Assembly (NCBI GenBank): GCA_965214525.1
Contig: OZ243959.1
Span: forward strand, 744,001-808,000
Source of the DNA: Qipengyuania_B sp965214525
GTDB lineage: Bacteria; Pseudomonadota; Alphaproteobacteria; Sphingomonadales; Sphingomonadaceae
Length of the DNA: 64,000 bases
Direction of reading: 5' to 3'
Within the stretch, counting starts at the first letter, position 1; every line of letters begins with the position of its first letter. Below, piece after piece: positions 16,606-25,808 of the stretch. A program made the translations under genes and the position numbers. Under the pieces are notes generated by a model. It worked only from the letters and a program-made list of their open reading frames with translations. It searched no databases and was not told the origin of the DNA.

Positions 16606-18071
16606 GTTACGCTCATTCCCTGTACCTTACCGGTGCCGAGATCGGTTTATCCCTTGCAGGGTTGCTCTTGCTTCTCGTCGCGGCATGGACCGATGCTCGT
16701 CACGCGCGTCTCGTTACCATTTTGGCCGTTGCGGCTTTGTCCGGAGCGGCTTTGTTCACCGGTTCGCTGGCGGGCCTAGACGGCCTGGAGACCTACGCGT
16801 TCGGCGCTTTGTTCACCAGCGACGGCTTCGCAACCTTTTCCAAGATACTCATCTATCTCGCGACCATCGCCTGCTTGGTTCTAGCACCGCATTTCTTCGA
16901 CCGACGCGGAGATTATCGGGCCGAATATCCTGTGCTGATGCTGTTCAACGCGGTCGGCATGGGCATGATGGTTTCGGCGGTCGATCTGATGACCTTGTAT
17001 ATCGGCCTCGAACTATCGAGCCTTGCATCTTATGTGCTGGCCAGCTTTGCGCGCAACGACATGCGGTCCGCCGAGGCGGGGCTGAAATATTTCATACTCG
17101 GCGCTCTTGCCAGTGGCATCCTGCTTTACGGCATGAGCTTTCTTTACGGTTTCACCGGAAGCACCAATTACACCGCGGTGCGGGTTGCCTTGACGTTGGA
17201 GTACGGGACCGGCGCGCTGTTCGGGGTTGTGTTCGTGCTCGCCGGGCTGGCGTTCAAGGTAGCGGCCGTGCCCTTTCACATGTGGACACCAGACGTATAC
17301 GAGGGTGCGCCGACGCCGGTGACGGCGTTCTTCGCCAGTGCACCGAAAGTGGCTGCGATCGCGGTGCTTGCACGCGTTGCACTGGGGCCGTTCGGGAGCG
17401 ACATTACGGGGTGGCGCGAGATCGTCATCTTTGCGGCCCTGGCTTCGATCGTTGTCGGTGCGCTGGGAGCGATCGGGCAAGAGAATCTGAAGCGGCTGCT
17501 GGCCTACTCTTCTATCAACAACGTCGGCTTCGTGCTGATCGGCCTGGCGGCTGCCACGCCCGATGGTGCAGCGGCAATGCTGACGTACCTCGTCATCTAC
17601 ATCGCCATGACCTTGGGAAGTTTTGCAGCCCTGCTTATCCTGCAGGACGAGACCGGGGCGCCGTTCGAGACGTTCGCGGATATCGCCGGGCTTTCGTCGC
17701 GCAAACCGGTGCTGGCCTGGTGCCTGCTGATGCTGATGTTCAGCCTTGCGGGCATTCCCCCCTTGTTCGGTTTCTGGGCAAAATTCGTTGTTTTCCAAGC
17801 CGCCGTGGCGGCCGACCTCGTCGCCTTGGCGGCTATCGGAATTGCGGCAAGCGTGATCGGTGCATTCTACTACATCAAATTCGTCAAGGTGATGTTCTTC
17901 GATGAAGATCATGCAGACCTAGCCGGACGACGGATGGGTCATTCGCCGGCCGGACATTGGGCGGTTCTCATCGGCGCCACGATCATCATCTCGCCACTCG
18001 GGTTTCTCCTGACACCGTTCCTGGCCAACTTAAGCGAACGGGCGGCCTCGTCCCTATTCGCCATTGTCTAG
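16602..18071 (+). CDS. nuoN: NADH-quinone oxidoreductase subunit N
   Basis: Third antiporter-like subunit, completing the 14 nuo genes. The 489-residue product shows YIGLELSSLASYVLASF with the conserved glutamate, FKVAAVPFHMWTPDVYEGAP, and LKRLLAYSSINNVGFVLIG. ATG 16602 overlaps nuoM; a longer in-frame reading upstream lies inside nuoM. The last 8 bases overlap the TTG start of birA, so the operon continues into cofactor and RNA-turnover genes. Confidence 0.95.
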   Translation: MSYAHSLYLTGAEIGLSLAGLLLLLVAAWTDARHARLVTILAVAALSGAALFTGSLAGLDGLETYAFGALFTSDGFATFSKILIYLATIACLVLAPHFFDRRGDYRAEYPVLMLFNAVGMGMMVSAVDLMTLYIGLELSSLASYVLASFARNDMRSAEAGLKYFILGALASGILLYGMSFLYGFTGSTNYTAVRVALTLEYGTGALFGVVFVLAGLAFKVAAVPFHMWTPDVYEGAPTPVTAFFASAPKVAAIAVLARVALGPFGSDITGWREIVIFAALASIVVGALGAIGQENLKRLLAYSSINNVGFVLIGLAAATPDGAAAMLTYLVIYIAMTLGSFAALLILQDETGAPFETFADIAGLSSRKPVLAWCLLMLMFSLAGIPPLFGFWAKFVVFQAAVAADLVALAAIGIAASVIGAFYYIKFVKVMFFDEDHADLAGRRMGHSPAGHWAVLIGATIIISPLGFLLTPFLANLSERAASSLFAIV

Positions 18072-18843
18072 CCAAGGCGATCTTGCCGAACTGGCGGTTC
18101 GGGATCATGCTGAGCCACCGTTGATCGAGATTGTCGAAGCAACCGGTTCGACCAATGATGACATGCGCCAAAGACTTCGCGACGCAGAGGCCATTCCGCC
18201 CGGCCTTTGGCTCGTGGCCGATCGCCAGTCTGCGGGACGAGGCCGGATGGGCCGCGCGTGGTTCGACGGCTACGGCAATTTCATGGGCTCGACCGTCATT
18301 GCGTTGCGCGCAAAAGACCCGCCGGTCGCGTCCCTTTCCCTCGTAGCGGGCGTGGCGGTCTGGAACACCGTTGCCACGTTTTTACCAGACCGCTCCCGCG
18401 CGGTTCTCAAATGGCCCAACGATCTGCTGATCGAGGAGGCGAAGTGCGCTGGTATTCTTCTGGAGCGGGAAGGCGATAGCGTCGTGATGGGCATTGGCGT
18501 CAACCTGCTGCATGCCCCGGCTGTCGAGGGGCGTGCGACGACAGCCATCGCAGATCATGCCCCGTCACCCGACCGGAATGTCTTCGCCAGGCAGCTTGCC
18601 GACCAGGTAACGCTGGAACTGGATCATTGGCGAAGGGTGGGGGTGACAGCCTATGTAGAACGCTGGATGGCTCTTGCTCATCCCGTCGGTACGCCTTTGT
18701 CGGTCACGAATGGCGATGGAAGCGTGCTCGACGGGCGGTTTGCCGGTCTGGACTCACACGGCGCCCTGCTGCTTGCCTCGGCCGATGACGCCGTGCAAAC
18801 GATCTATGCCGGAGACGTCTTGCTGGCCAACGAAAAGAGGTAA
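18064..18843 (+). CDS. birA: Biotin--[acetyl-CoA-carboxylase] ligase, short form
   Basis: Activates biotin with ATP and attaches it to the biotin carboxyl carrier protein. It carries the catalytic loop GRGRMGR (residues 59-65), the KWPNDLL motif, and a C-terminal SH3-like domain. There is no N-terminal helix-turn-helix, so this is the ligase-only class rather than the repressor form. The start is TTG at 18064, inside the end of nuoN; no ATG is available before the conserved EATGSTND segment. Linkage of birA to the end of nuo is a common alphaproteobacterial arrangement. Confidence 0.9.
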   Translation: MSSQGDLAELAVRDHAEPPLIEIVEATGSTNDDMRQRLRDAEAIPPGLWLVADRQSAGRGRMGRAWFDGYGNFMGSTVIALRAKDPPVASLSLVAGVAVWNTVATFLPDRSRAVLKWPNDLLIEEAKCAGILLEREGDSVVMGIGVNLLHAPAVEGRATTAIADHAPSPDRNVFARQLADQVTLELDHWRRVGVTAYVERWMALAHPVGTPLSVTNGDGSVLDGRFAGLDSHGALLLASADDAVQTIYAGDVLLANEKR

Positions 18844-18845
18844 CG

Positions 18846-19634
18846 ATGCTATTGGTGGCAGACATCGGCAATACCAATGCCGTCTTCGCGGTGTTCGAGC
18901 CTGGCGATGGGGCGGGACGGTTGTTGGCCCGATGGCGAATTGCGACGGATCCGCGGCGAACGGCCGACGAATATGCCGTCTGGCTGCTGCAATTGTTGCA
19001 ACTGGAAGGGATCGACCGTGCAGCGATAACCCAGGTCATCATCGGATCGGTCGTACCGCGCGCAGTTCACAATCTGACGGTGCTATCGGAGAAATATTTC
19101 GGCGGAGAGCCGTTGATAGCCGGGCAAGGGCCCGCACAATGGACATTCGCGCTGGACGTGGACGAGCCGCGATCTCTCGGGGCAGACCGGGCCGTAAACG
19201 CAATCGCCGCCCATGCGAAATTTGGCGGCGATCTGATAATTGTCGACTTTGGTACTGCCACGACATTCGACGTCGTCGATTTCACGGGCGCCTACAAAGG
19301 CGGCATCATTGCGCCGGGTATCAACCTTTCGCTCGACGCATTGGTCAACAACACGGCCAAATTGCCCCGCATCGCTATCGCCCCTCCGGAAACGCACAGC
19401 CTTATCGGGCGCAATACCGAGGACCAGATGATGATCGGCGTGTTCTGGGGCTATGTCGCGATGATGGAGGGTTTGATCGCCAGGATGCGGAACGAAGTGG
19501 GCCGGCCCGTTCAGGTCATCGCCACCGGGGGGCTCGCTGTGTTGTTCGACAAACATAGTGAGGTCTTCGATCGCATCGACACCGATCTGACCCTGGAAGG
19601 CCTGGCGTTGGTAGCGAAGCAGGCGACCGCATGA
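18846..19634 (+). CDS. coaX: Type III pantothenate kinase
   Basis: First step of coenzyme A synthesis: phosphorylation of pantothenate. The family motifs are DIGNTNAVFAVF at the N-terminus (phosphate loop), GADRAVNAIAA in the middle, DFGTATTFDVV, and GGIIAPGINLSLDAL. The 262-residue length is typical. It starts 2 bases after birA, and its end overlaps the RNase J gene by ATGA. Confidence 0.92.
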   Translation: MLLVADIGNTNAVFAVFEPGDGAGRLLARWRIATDPRRTADEYAVWLLQLLQLEGIDRAAITQVIIGSVVPRAVHNLTVLSEKYFGGEPLIAGQGPAQWTFALDVDEPRSLGADRAVNAIAAHAKFGGDLIIVDFGTATTFDVVDFTGAYKGGIIAPGINLSLDALVNNTAKLPRIAIAPPETHSLIGRNTEDQMMIGVFWGYVAMMEGLIARMRNEVGRPVQVIATGGLAVLFDKHSEVFDRIDTDLTLEGLALVAKQATA

Positions 19635-21289
19635 AAAAGGATGCTATCCCGCAAGACGAATTGCTGTTCGTGGCCTTGGGCGGGTCCGGCGAGATCGGCA
19701 TGAATGCGAACCTGTATGGCTGTCAGGGCAAATGGCTGATGGTCGATCTTGGCATGACCTTTTCGGGGACCGAATATCCCGGTGTCGATCTTGTGTTCCC
19801 CGATCTGGAGTTCATCGAAGATCGTGCCGATGATCTGCTCGGCGTGGTGCTTACCCACGGGCATGAAGATCACATCGGGGCGTTGCCTTACTTCGCCCGC
19901 GACCTCGACGTACCGCTCTATGCCACGCCGTTCACCGCCGATTTGATACGCCGCAAGCTTGACGAAGCGGGTTTGACGCAAGAGGTCGATCTTGTTGTCA
20001 TAGACGAGACGGAGGGCGGCTTTTCGATTGGGCCGTTCGACGTGACTTACGTTCCGATGGCCCATTCCATTGCCGAGGCCAACGCCTTGCTGATCGACAC
20101 GCCACATGGACTTGTGTTCCATTCGGGCGATTGGAAACTCGACGAGGACCCTATTATCGGATCCCCGGCGAGCGAACAGGACCTGCAGGCGATCGGTGAC
20201 AAGGGCATCCTGGCCCTGGTGTGCGATTCGACCAATGCCTTCAACCCGCATGCCAGTGGCTCGGAAGGGGCGGTTTATCGGGGTTTGCTCGATGAGGTGC
20301 GTTTGCATTCAGGTAAGCGGGTGGTGGTCACCACCTTCGCGTCCAATGTCGCGCGCTTGCAGACGCTGGGAAATGTCGCGAAGGAAACGGGGCGACGTAT
20401 CTGCGTCGCCGGGCGATCGATCGACCGTATCCTGCAAGTGGCGCAGGACAATGGCTACTGTTCCGACTTTCCGGACCCCATCGACTTCGAAACCGCGATG
20501 GAGTTGCCACGCGGCGAGGTGCTGATATTGGCGACCGGCGGACAGGGGGAGCCGCGCGCGGCCTTGTCGCGCATGGCGCAAGGTAACCATCCCATTGCCC
20601 TTGCCTCTGGCGACGTGGTGATCTTTTCCAGCCGACAGATTCCGGGCAACGAAGTTCCCATCGGTGCGATGCAGGATGCGCTGGTCGCGCGGGGTATCGA
20701 ACTGGTGACAGGCCGCCGCAACCTGGTCCATGTTTCCGGTCATCCGGGCCGGCCCGAACTTGAGGCGTTGTACGCATGGCTACGCCCGCAGATCCTGGTG
20801 CCGGTACATGGCGAGATGCGGCATATGGCAGAACAGGCTGCTTTGGCAAAGGCAAGCGGCATCGCGCATCCGATCGTGCAGCGTAACGGCGACATGATAC
20901 GTCTGGCGCCCGGTCGACCCGAGAAACTGAGAGAGGTTCGCGCCGGCAGGCTGGTGCTGGACGGAGACCTTCTCATACCCGCGGATGGAGAGGCGATCAC
21001 TATGCGCCGGCGTCTGGCCCATTCGGGCCTGGTCATCGTGGCGCTCGATCATCGTCACCGCGCAATGATAACCAGCGTCGGCTTGCCTCTGGACGAGGAT
21101 CATGCCGAATTCGTCGAGGAAGCGCGCGAGGCCGTTCACCAGGCGGTGACGAAAGCAAGCCGGAAGGGCGGCGACAGCGACCGTTCCGCGATCCACGAAG
21201 CGGCGCGTCTTGCCGCGCGGCGAACGGCGTTGAAATGGACGGGCAAAAAGCCGCAGGTGACAATCATGATGGCCGGTGACGCCGATTGA
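19631..21289 (+). CDS. rnj: Ribonuclease J
   Basis: Metallo-beta-lactamase-fold 5'-3' exonuclease/endonuclease of mRNA turnover and rRNA maturation. Zinc ligands are in THGHEDHIGA (His76, His78, Asp80, His81). The beta-CASP domain includes VCDSTNAF and GQGEPRAALSRMA, followed by HVSGHPGRPEL and VPVHGEMRHM. It has 552 residues. It overlaps coaX upstream and the DUF1467 gene downstream (TGATG). Confidence 0.93.
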   Translation: MKKDAIPQDELLFVALGGSGEIGMNANLYGCQGKWLMVDLGMTFSGTEYPGVDLVFPDLEFIEDRADDLLGVVLTHGHEDHIGALPYFARDLDVPLYATPFTADLIRRKLDEAGLTQEVDLVVIDETEGGFSIGPFDVTYVPMAHSIAEANALLIDTPHGLVFHSGDWKLDEDPIIGSPASEQDLQAIGDKGILALVCDSTNAFNPHASGSEGAVYRGLLDEVRLHSGKRVVVTTFASNVARLQTLGNVAKETGRRICVAGRSIDRILQVAQDNGYCSDFPDPIDFETAMELPRGEVLILATGGQGEPRAALSRMAQGNHPIALASGDVVIFSSRQIPGNEVPIGAMQDALVARGIELVTGRRNLVHVSGHPGRPELEALYAWLRPQILVPVHGEMRHMAEQAALAKASGIAHPIVQRNGDMIRLAPGRPEKLREVRAGRLVLDGDLLIPADGEAITMRRRLAHSGLVIVALDHRHRAMITSVGLPLDEDHAEFVEEAREAVHQAVTKASRKGGDSDRSAIHEAARLAARRTALKWTGKKPQVTIMMAGDAD

Positions 21290-21570
21290 TGGAATGGACC
21301 TCCATCCTGGCCATCTACATCCTTTTCTGGGTCGCGACGGCATTTGTCCTCTTGCCGTTTGGCGTGCGCACACATGACGAGATGGGTGTCGCTAAGACGC
21401 CCGGACAAGCCGACAGCGCGCCCGCAAACTTCCGACCGGGAAAACTGGTGCTACGTGCGACGGTTCTGTCGGGGCTCATCACCGCGCTCTACGTCGCCAA
21501 TTACGCCTATGGGTGGATCGAAGCTGAAGACCTGAACCTGTTCGACAACCCATCGCTTACGTCGCGCTGA
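21289..21570 (+). CDS. DUF1467 family membrane protein
   Basis: 93-residue inner-membrane protein with two spans, at about residues 4-24 and 58-78. Between them lies a loop bearing the family features LPFGVRTHDE and SAPANFRPGKLVLRAT. The family is widespread in alphaproteobacteria, usually next to RNase J or proline-tRNA ligase genes, and has no known function. The ATG at 21289 shares a base with the RNase J stop; the TTG 3 bases earlier is less likely. It ends the rightward run that began at nuoA, 15 bases from the convergent TipN-like gene. Confidence 0.85.
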   Translation: MEWTSILAIYILFWVATAFVLLPFGVRTHDEMGVAKTPGQADSAPANFRPGKLVLRATVLSGLITALYVANYAYGWIEAEDLNLFDNPSLTSR

Positions 21571-21585
21571 GCTGGCTTAAGTTTC

Positions 21586-24132
21586 TCAGGTTCGCAATCG
21601 TTCCGTCGCCTGGGCAAGCGCGACGTAGAGTTTGCCCATGTCCGAACTCAGGATCGTGACACCAAGCGCGTTACCCTCACGGGTGGACAACACGGTGCGC
21701 AGCATGAACTCGAAATCGCTGATATATCGAGCCACATGCTCGCGAAACTCGCTGTCGGACTGATACAGCGCAGCAATTTCCTTCGCATCGCGTGCCGATA
21801 GCAAGCGTACCGCGCGCCGTGTGAAAATGCCCTTGTCGCCCCGCAGATAAGCGTTCCACGATGAATCGCTGACATCCGTCGAGAGCAGGTTGTCGAGATC
21901 GATCGCCGTCGAATTGAGCGATTCCGTCATATGCGCGATGCGACGGGAAAAACCGTTATCGACCTGTTGCTCACTTTGTTCGCGCGCGCGCGCGATCCTC
22001 GCTTCCAGGTTGCCGGTTAGCTCATTGATCCGTCCCAATTGTTCGCGCAACTGCACTACGGTATTGCGCCCGCTTTGCGCAGCGCGTTCCGTGGCGGCAC
22101 CCAATTCGGAGAGGATGCTCTCCTGTACGTCGTCCAATGCCCGTCGAATGCTATCGGCACCGCGTTGCGAAATCGCGGAACCCAACCGTTCGATGCGCTG
22201 ATCGTCATCCTGCTCCAGCTCGGAAAGCACGCGGTCGAGCTCGACCTTGATGGAACCGACCTTGCTCGAGAGCGCGTCTCCAGCAGCGGTGCTCAGTTGC
22301 TCCACATCTCCCGAAACCTCGGCAAGATCGACGCGAATGCCGGCGACGGAATTGGCCAGGACAAGTTTCGCTTCGTCCGCCTTGGCGTTCCACCCCTCGA
22401 TCGTGCCAGTCACTTGCTTGACCGAGTGGTGGATTTCGTCGACCCGATCGGACAATTGCAGCGAGGTGTCTCCAGCCTCGTCGAGTGTGCCTGCAAGCTG
22501 GCTACCTCGGTCGGAGAGATCGATCAGACGCTGCTCTGCATCCGTCAAAGCCGCCGGCAGATCGTCACGACTATGCTTGGCGGCGGCCTGGATCAGTTCG
22601 AGCAGGCGCACGCTGGCATTGGTCAGTCGCTCGATGTCACCCTTGCTTGCGGCAAGGTGACCGGTGGTCTCGGTAATCGCGCCTTTCATCACCCCAGCAT
22701 GGTCTTCGAACGAAGCCCGGGTTTGCGAGGTATGATGCACGATATCTTCCATGCGACCGGCAAGCTCGCTCATCTTTTCGCCAATCGCATCCCCATGATC
22801 GGCAAGCATCAGGGTGTGAGCGACCTCCTGCTCGCGGCGCGCCGAAAGGTCGGCGTCGATCCGGGCCAGCCAATCGACCAAGGCCCGCGCCGAAGCTTCT
22901 TCCTGATCCAAGGCTGCAGCTTGCCTTTCCGCCAACTCCTCATCGAACCTGGCCAATCCAGATATCGCCTGTTCGATGCGTTCCCGGGCTGTCTCCATGC
23001 GGCTGTTCCAACGATCAACCGCCTCGTTCTCGTGAGACTGCAATGCATCCTGCAAGCTAGTCACACGTTCACGGATAAGGTCGATACGTTCGTTCACGCC
23101 GGTCTGGGCGTCGGATTCCATGGCTGCAACATCGCGGCTCATCCGCGCGAGATCCTGGAGGACGCCGCGCGAGCGCTGGTGCATCGCTTCGATCCACGCA
23201 TGTTCTTGCGTATCAAGTTCCTTGCGAAAGCTTTCACCTTCAACGGCCAAAGTCGCAAACCTTCGTTCCGCCGATTGCGACAATTGGTCGATCTGCGCCT
23301 CGAACTCAGCCAATGTCGATGCGATTACCGAGCGGACATTCGCGACCTTTTCCTCTGCCAGCGTGCCAGTGCCGTGCAGTCTATCGAAGCCTTGCGTCAA
23401 ACCGCCGAGTGCAGTGTGCGCCCTTTCGCCAGCGTTGCCGATCTGATTGGCGACATCTCGTGCCGCATTGGCGATGACCGGCAAGTCCGCCCGCAGGCTT
23501 TCCATATTGCCCAAGGCAGTCACGCTGACCGCGGCGATCGCTTCGACTTCGGCGCTGTTGTCGCGGATCAGGCTCTGCAGTCGTTCCGAGTGAACGTTCA
23601 GCCGCTCGCTCGCTTGGCGTCCCAGATGATCGAGATCGCGGGTTTGCGCGCCAAGAAACTCGCGGGCGAGGCTAAGCTCACGGTTTACGACGAGCAACCG
23701 TTGCTCAAGCTCCCGCGATTGGGCGGCAAGTGCCAGCGCCGCGTTGCCGAACCGATGCGCTTCACGGGTTGAGTTTCGCAACGCGAACAACACTGCGACC
23801 ACGATGAGCAATACCGGGACCGCCCAGTCGGCAAGCCAACTGGTCCACTGCGCCACCGGGGCCCCGGCGGATATCGCCGGGCGATGCGCGGCGACGAACA
23901 CCATGGTCCACAATAGAATGAGCAATGCACCAAGGGCAGGCCACAACCACGGCACCGCAAACAAACCCCCCGGCTCGTCCTCATCTTGCGCGAAGGCTGT
24001 GTCCTCGGCCGCGTTGGCCGACAGCCGATGGGGGGAGGGATCATCCCCTTCGAGGGCATGCACGCCGTTTTCCGGCGCCAATTCAAACGGCGCTTCGTCG
24101 TCGACCGCTCTGATATGGCGCTTTCTAGTCAT
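21586..24132 (-). CDS. TipN-like membrane-anchored coiled-coil polarity protein
   Basis: 848 residues: a polar, acidic N-terminus, two membrane segments (about 62-82 and 103-118), then roughly 600 residues of nearly continuous charged coiled coil. A conserved globular C-terminus follows, from about SSWNAYLRGDKGIFTRRAVRL to the end (SDMGKLYVALAQATERL). This layout matches Caulobacter TipN, the birth-scar protein that marks the new pole and positions flagellum and partition complexes. Related genes are often annotated as kinesin-like or ATPase, but no nucleotide-binding motif is visible here. The CtrA-type box 30 bases upstream supports cell-cycle control. The TipN assignment is inference from architecture. 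Confidence 0.6.
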   Translation of the reverse strand: MTRKRHIRAVDDEAPFELAPENGVHALEGDDPSPHRLSANAAEDTAFAQDEDEPGGLFAVPWLWPALGALLILLWTMVFVAAHRPAISAGAPVAQWTSWLADWAVPVLLIVVAVLFALRNSTREAHRFGNAALALAAQSRELEQRLLVVNRELSLAREFLGAQTRDLDHLGRQASERLNVHSERLQSLIRDNSAEVEAIAAVSVTALGNMESLRADLPVIANAARDVANQIGNAGERAHTALGGLTQGFDRLHGTGTLAEEKVANVRSVIASTLAEFEAQIDQLSQSAERRFATLAVEGESFRKELDTQEHAWIEAMHQRSRGVLQDLARMSRDVAAMESDAQTGVNERIDLIRERVTSLQDALQSHENEAVDRWNSRMETARERIEQAISGLARFDEELAERQAAALDQEEASARALVDWLARIDADLSARREQEVAHTLMLADHGDAIGEKMSELAGRMEDIVHHTSQTRASFEDHAGVMKGAITETTGHLAASKGDIERLTNASVRLLELIQAAAKHSRDDLPAALTDAEQRLIDLSDRGSQLAGTLDEAGDTSLQLSDRVDEIHHSVKQVTGTIEGWNAKADEAKLVLANSVAGIRVDLAEVSGDVEQLSTAAGDALSSKVGSIKVELDRVLSELEQDDDQRIERLGSAISQRGADSIRRALDDVQESILSELGAATERAAQSGRNTVVQLREQLGRINELTGNLEARIARAREQSEQQVDNGFSRRIAHMTESLNSTAIDLDNLLSTDVSDSSWNAYLRGDKGIFTRRAVRLLSARDAKEIAALYQSDSEFREHVARYISDFEFMLRTVLSTREGNALGVTILSSDMGKLYVALAQATERLRT

Positions 24133-24161
24133 AGGATCGAGCTAACAGGTTCACGATTGGG

Positions 24162-24176
24162 TTAAAGGCTTTTTAA
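24162..24176. promoter_or_regulatory. CtrA-type binding site
   Basis: TTAA (24162-24165), seven bases, TTAA (24173-24176) is an exact full CtrA consensus (TTAA-N7-TTAA). It lies in the 71-base divergent region between the TipN-like gene and the Hpt-like gene, 30 bases from one start codon and 28 from the other. CtrA is the cell-cycle master regulator of alphaproteobacteria. One such match is expected by chance only rarely in so short and GC-rich a gap. Confidence 0.6.
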
Positions 24177-24203
24177 GCCGGTTTTGCCATCCTGTCCGCA
24201 GCC

Positions 24204-24515
24204 ATGGCTTACCAATCCACAAATATCGACAATGCAATCGCCGCGGCGGCCGGAAACGATCCAACCTTGCGCCGTGAACTGCACGCGGCGTTTATAGAAA
24301 GCGTAGAGCGACAGGCCGATCTGCTGCGGCGCTCACGCTGCGACGGGAACTGGGAGATGGCAGCATTGCGGCTGAAGGGCATTGCCGGCAGCTTTCATGC
24401 GGACGGTTTACTGGCCTTGGCAGACCGAGCGCTGGATTCAGCGCCAGGCGATCCGGTGGCGATCCGCGGCATCGAAGATTATGTGCGACGCGCCAGGACG
24501 GAAAGTCCAGTCTAG
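24204..24515 (+). CDS. Hpt-like phosphotransfer protein lacking the histidine
   Basis: A 103-residue, all-helical protein with the layout of a histidine phosphotransfer domain. The core AALRLKGIAGSF, then ALADRALDSAPGDP, matches the family pattern H-x-L-K-G, but the position of the phospho-accepting His is Leu55. It is therefore probably a regulatory or scaffold version unable to carry phosphate. It is first in a three-gene rightward unit that ends with a histidine-kinase-like protein, and begins 28 bases from a CtrA box. Confidence 0.65.
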   Translation: MAYQSTNIDNAIAAAAGNDPTLRRELHAAFIESVERQADLLRRSRCDGNWEMAALRLKGIAGSFHADGLLALADRALDSAPGDPVAIRGIEDYVRRARTESPV

Positions 24516-24587
24516 CCTGCCATATTGCATCGCCCGCGCGGCTCGTACACAAGGGCGGCTAATAGTTTAGGGGAAGGATGTACAACC

Positions 24588-25808
24588 GTGCGCGCTGCGC
24601 TGTTGACCGCCTGTCGCGTGACACGCGAACCTGCTCCTTCGCTGCTCGCCGACAGGGTCTTTGCCCAACGGTCGATACTGTTTCATCAGGTCCGGTTCGC
24701 TCTTTCGCAGGAATGCGAGCAGATCGTTATCCTTTGCCAACTTTGTCGGCCGAACCTGACAGACATCCAGCAATTGGCGACGCAAAGCCGAGCGGAACTG
24801 CGGGTGCTGGCCGAAGATGATACTGTGGTCGGGTACTTCGCCGCGCATGATTGCGTGCTCGTTTGCGAGGATGGAGTCATGCCGGACGTCGCCTGGCAAT
24901 CGGTTTTGTTGGAACGGCCAGGCAAGGTACTTGCTTATCCCGCCACGAAGGCCGTGCCGTTGGGGTTCGAGCGCATCGATGCCAAGCATGCCTGGGCAGG
25001 TTACGCGCAAATCGACGGGGCTGGTTTGGAAGGGCTCGCCGCCTTGCCGGATGATATCGATATTCCGTCCGCCTTGATGAGGATCGCGTTGCAAACCGGA
25101 GCAGCGATCCAATCCCTGCCCTTCGATCCCTCAAGTCAGACGATGCGGCTGCGCGAACCAAACGACGCGGCTCTGCAGGAAATGGGGGATGAATGGCTTG
25201 TCCGCCAACTGCGATTGACCGGGTTTGCAGCGCCCGTGACCGCAGTGTTGCAACGCCTGTTCGCAAACTTGCCCCGTCGCATTCTCCTGGCCCGCTCCAC
25301 GAAAATAGCGATAATGGCTACCGTGGCGGGAATGACGCCCCTGTCATTGCTGTTGGCGTATGTTCAGCACGCGATACTCGCGTTCGTTGCCTTGGTCGCA
25401 GCTGCAATCGCGCTGGTGGCGCTGTCGACGATCAATCGGTTTGAGGCGATCCTGAGTTATCGCGGCCCAGCGTCTCATGATCGGCTGACGATGGCGTTCC
25501 AGATTGCCATCATCGGAAGCATCGCCTTGACAAACCGCGACATTGCCCCGCCCCTCGTAAGGTTTTTTGCGCCAATGGTCATGTTCGGTTTGATAACCTT
25601 GGTGCAACGCAGCGGGGATAATTGCATAAGCACTATCGCACACGATCTCGCATTGCTGAGCCTTCTCCTGCTTGTGGCCAGCTTTTTCTCGGCGACGCTT
25701 GGCGCCACCATGCTCGTGTCACTTGCTTTTTTGGCAGTGTTGCTTTTTGAGAAACCTCTGCGGAACGGCAGGACAGAGTCGATGCGTACTGCTAATTCAC
25801 GGCGATGA
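24588..25808 (+). CDS. Two-domain membrane protein of unknown function
   Basis: 406 residues from GTG 24588, which has GGGGAAGGA about 9 bases upstream; a longer reading from 24525 is unsupported. Residues 1-190 are soluble. The N-terminus (MRAALLTAC, then FHQVRFALSQECEQIVIL) faintly recalls sugar-nucleotidyltransferase folds, but the signature motif is not intact. FERIDAKHAW and ALPDDIDIPSALMRIALQ look conserved in type. Residues 239-387 hold about five membrane segments. I do not recognise the family. The gene sits between an Hpt-like and a kinase-like gene, overlapping the latter by ATGA. Confidence 0.6.
   Translation: MRAALLTACRVTREPAPSLLADRVFAQRSILFHQVRFALSQECEQIVILCQLCRPNLTDIQQLATQSRAELRVLAEDDTVVGYFAAHDCVLVCEDGVMPDVAWQSVLLERPGKVLAYPATKAVPLGFERIDAKHAWAGYAQIDGAGLEGLAALPDDIDIPSALMRIALQTGAAIQSLPFDPSSQTMRLREPNDAALQEMGDEWLVRQLRLTGFAAPVTAVLQRLFANLPRRILLARSTKIAIMATVAGMTPLSLLLAYVQHAILAFVALVAAAIALVALSTINRFEAILSYRGPASHDRLTMAFQIAIIGSIALTNRDIAPPLVRFFAPMVMFGLITLVQRSGDNCISTIAHDLALLSLLLLVASFFSATLGATMLVSLAFLAVLLFEKPLRNGRTESMRTANSRR

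Noticed and set aside
21961..22000. CGCGCGCGCG run in the TipN-like gene as a possible Z-DNA or repeat element
   Set aside because: It simply encodes Ala-Arg residues of the coiled coil in a GC-rich genome.
22039..23772. 577-codon open frame on the plus strand opposite the TipN-like gene
   Set aside because: The minus-strand frame is longer, has membrane segments and regular coiled coil, and a conserved C-terminus. The plus-strand reading looks like a shadow of repetitive charged codons.
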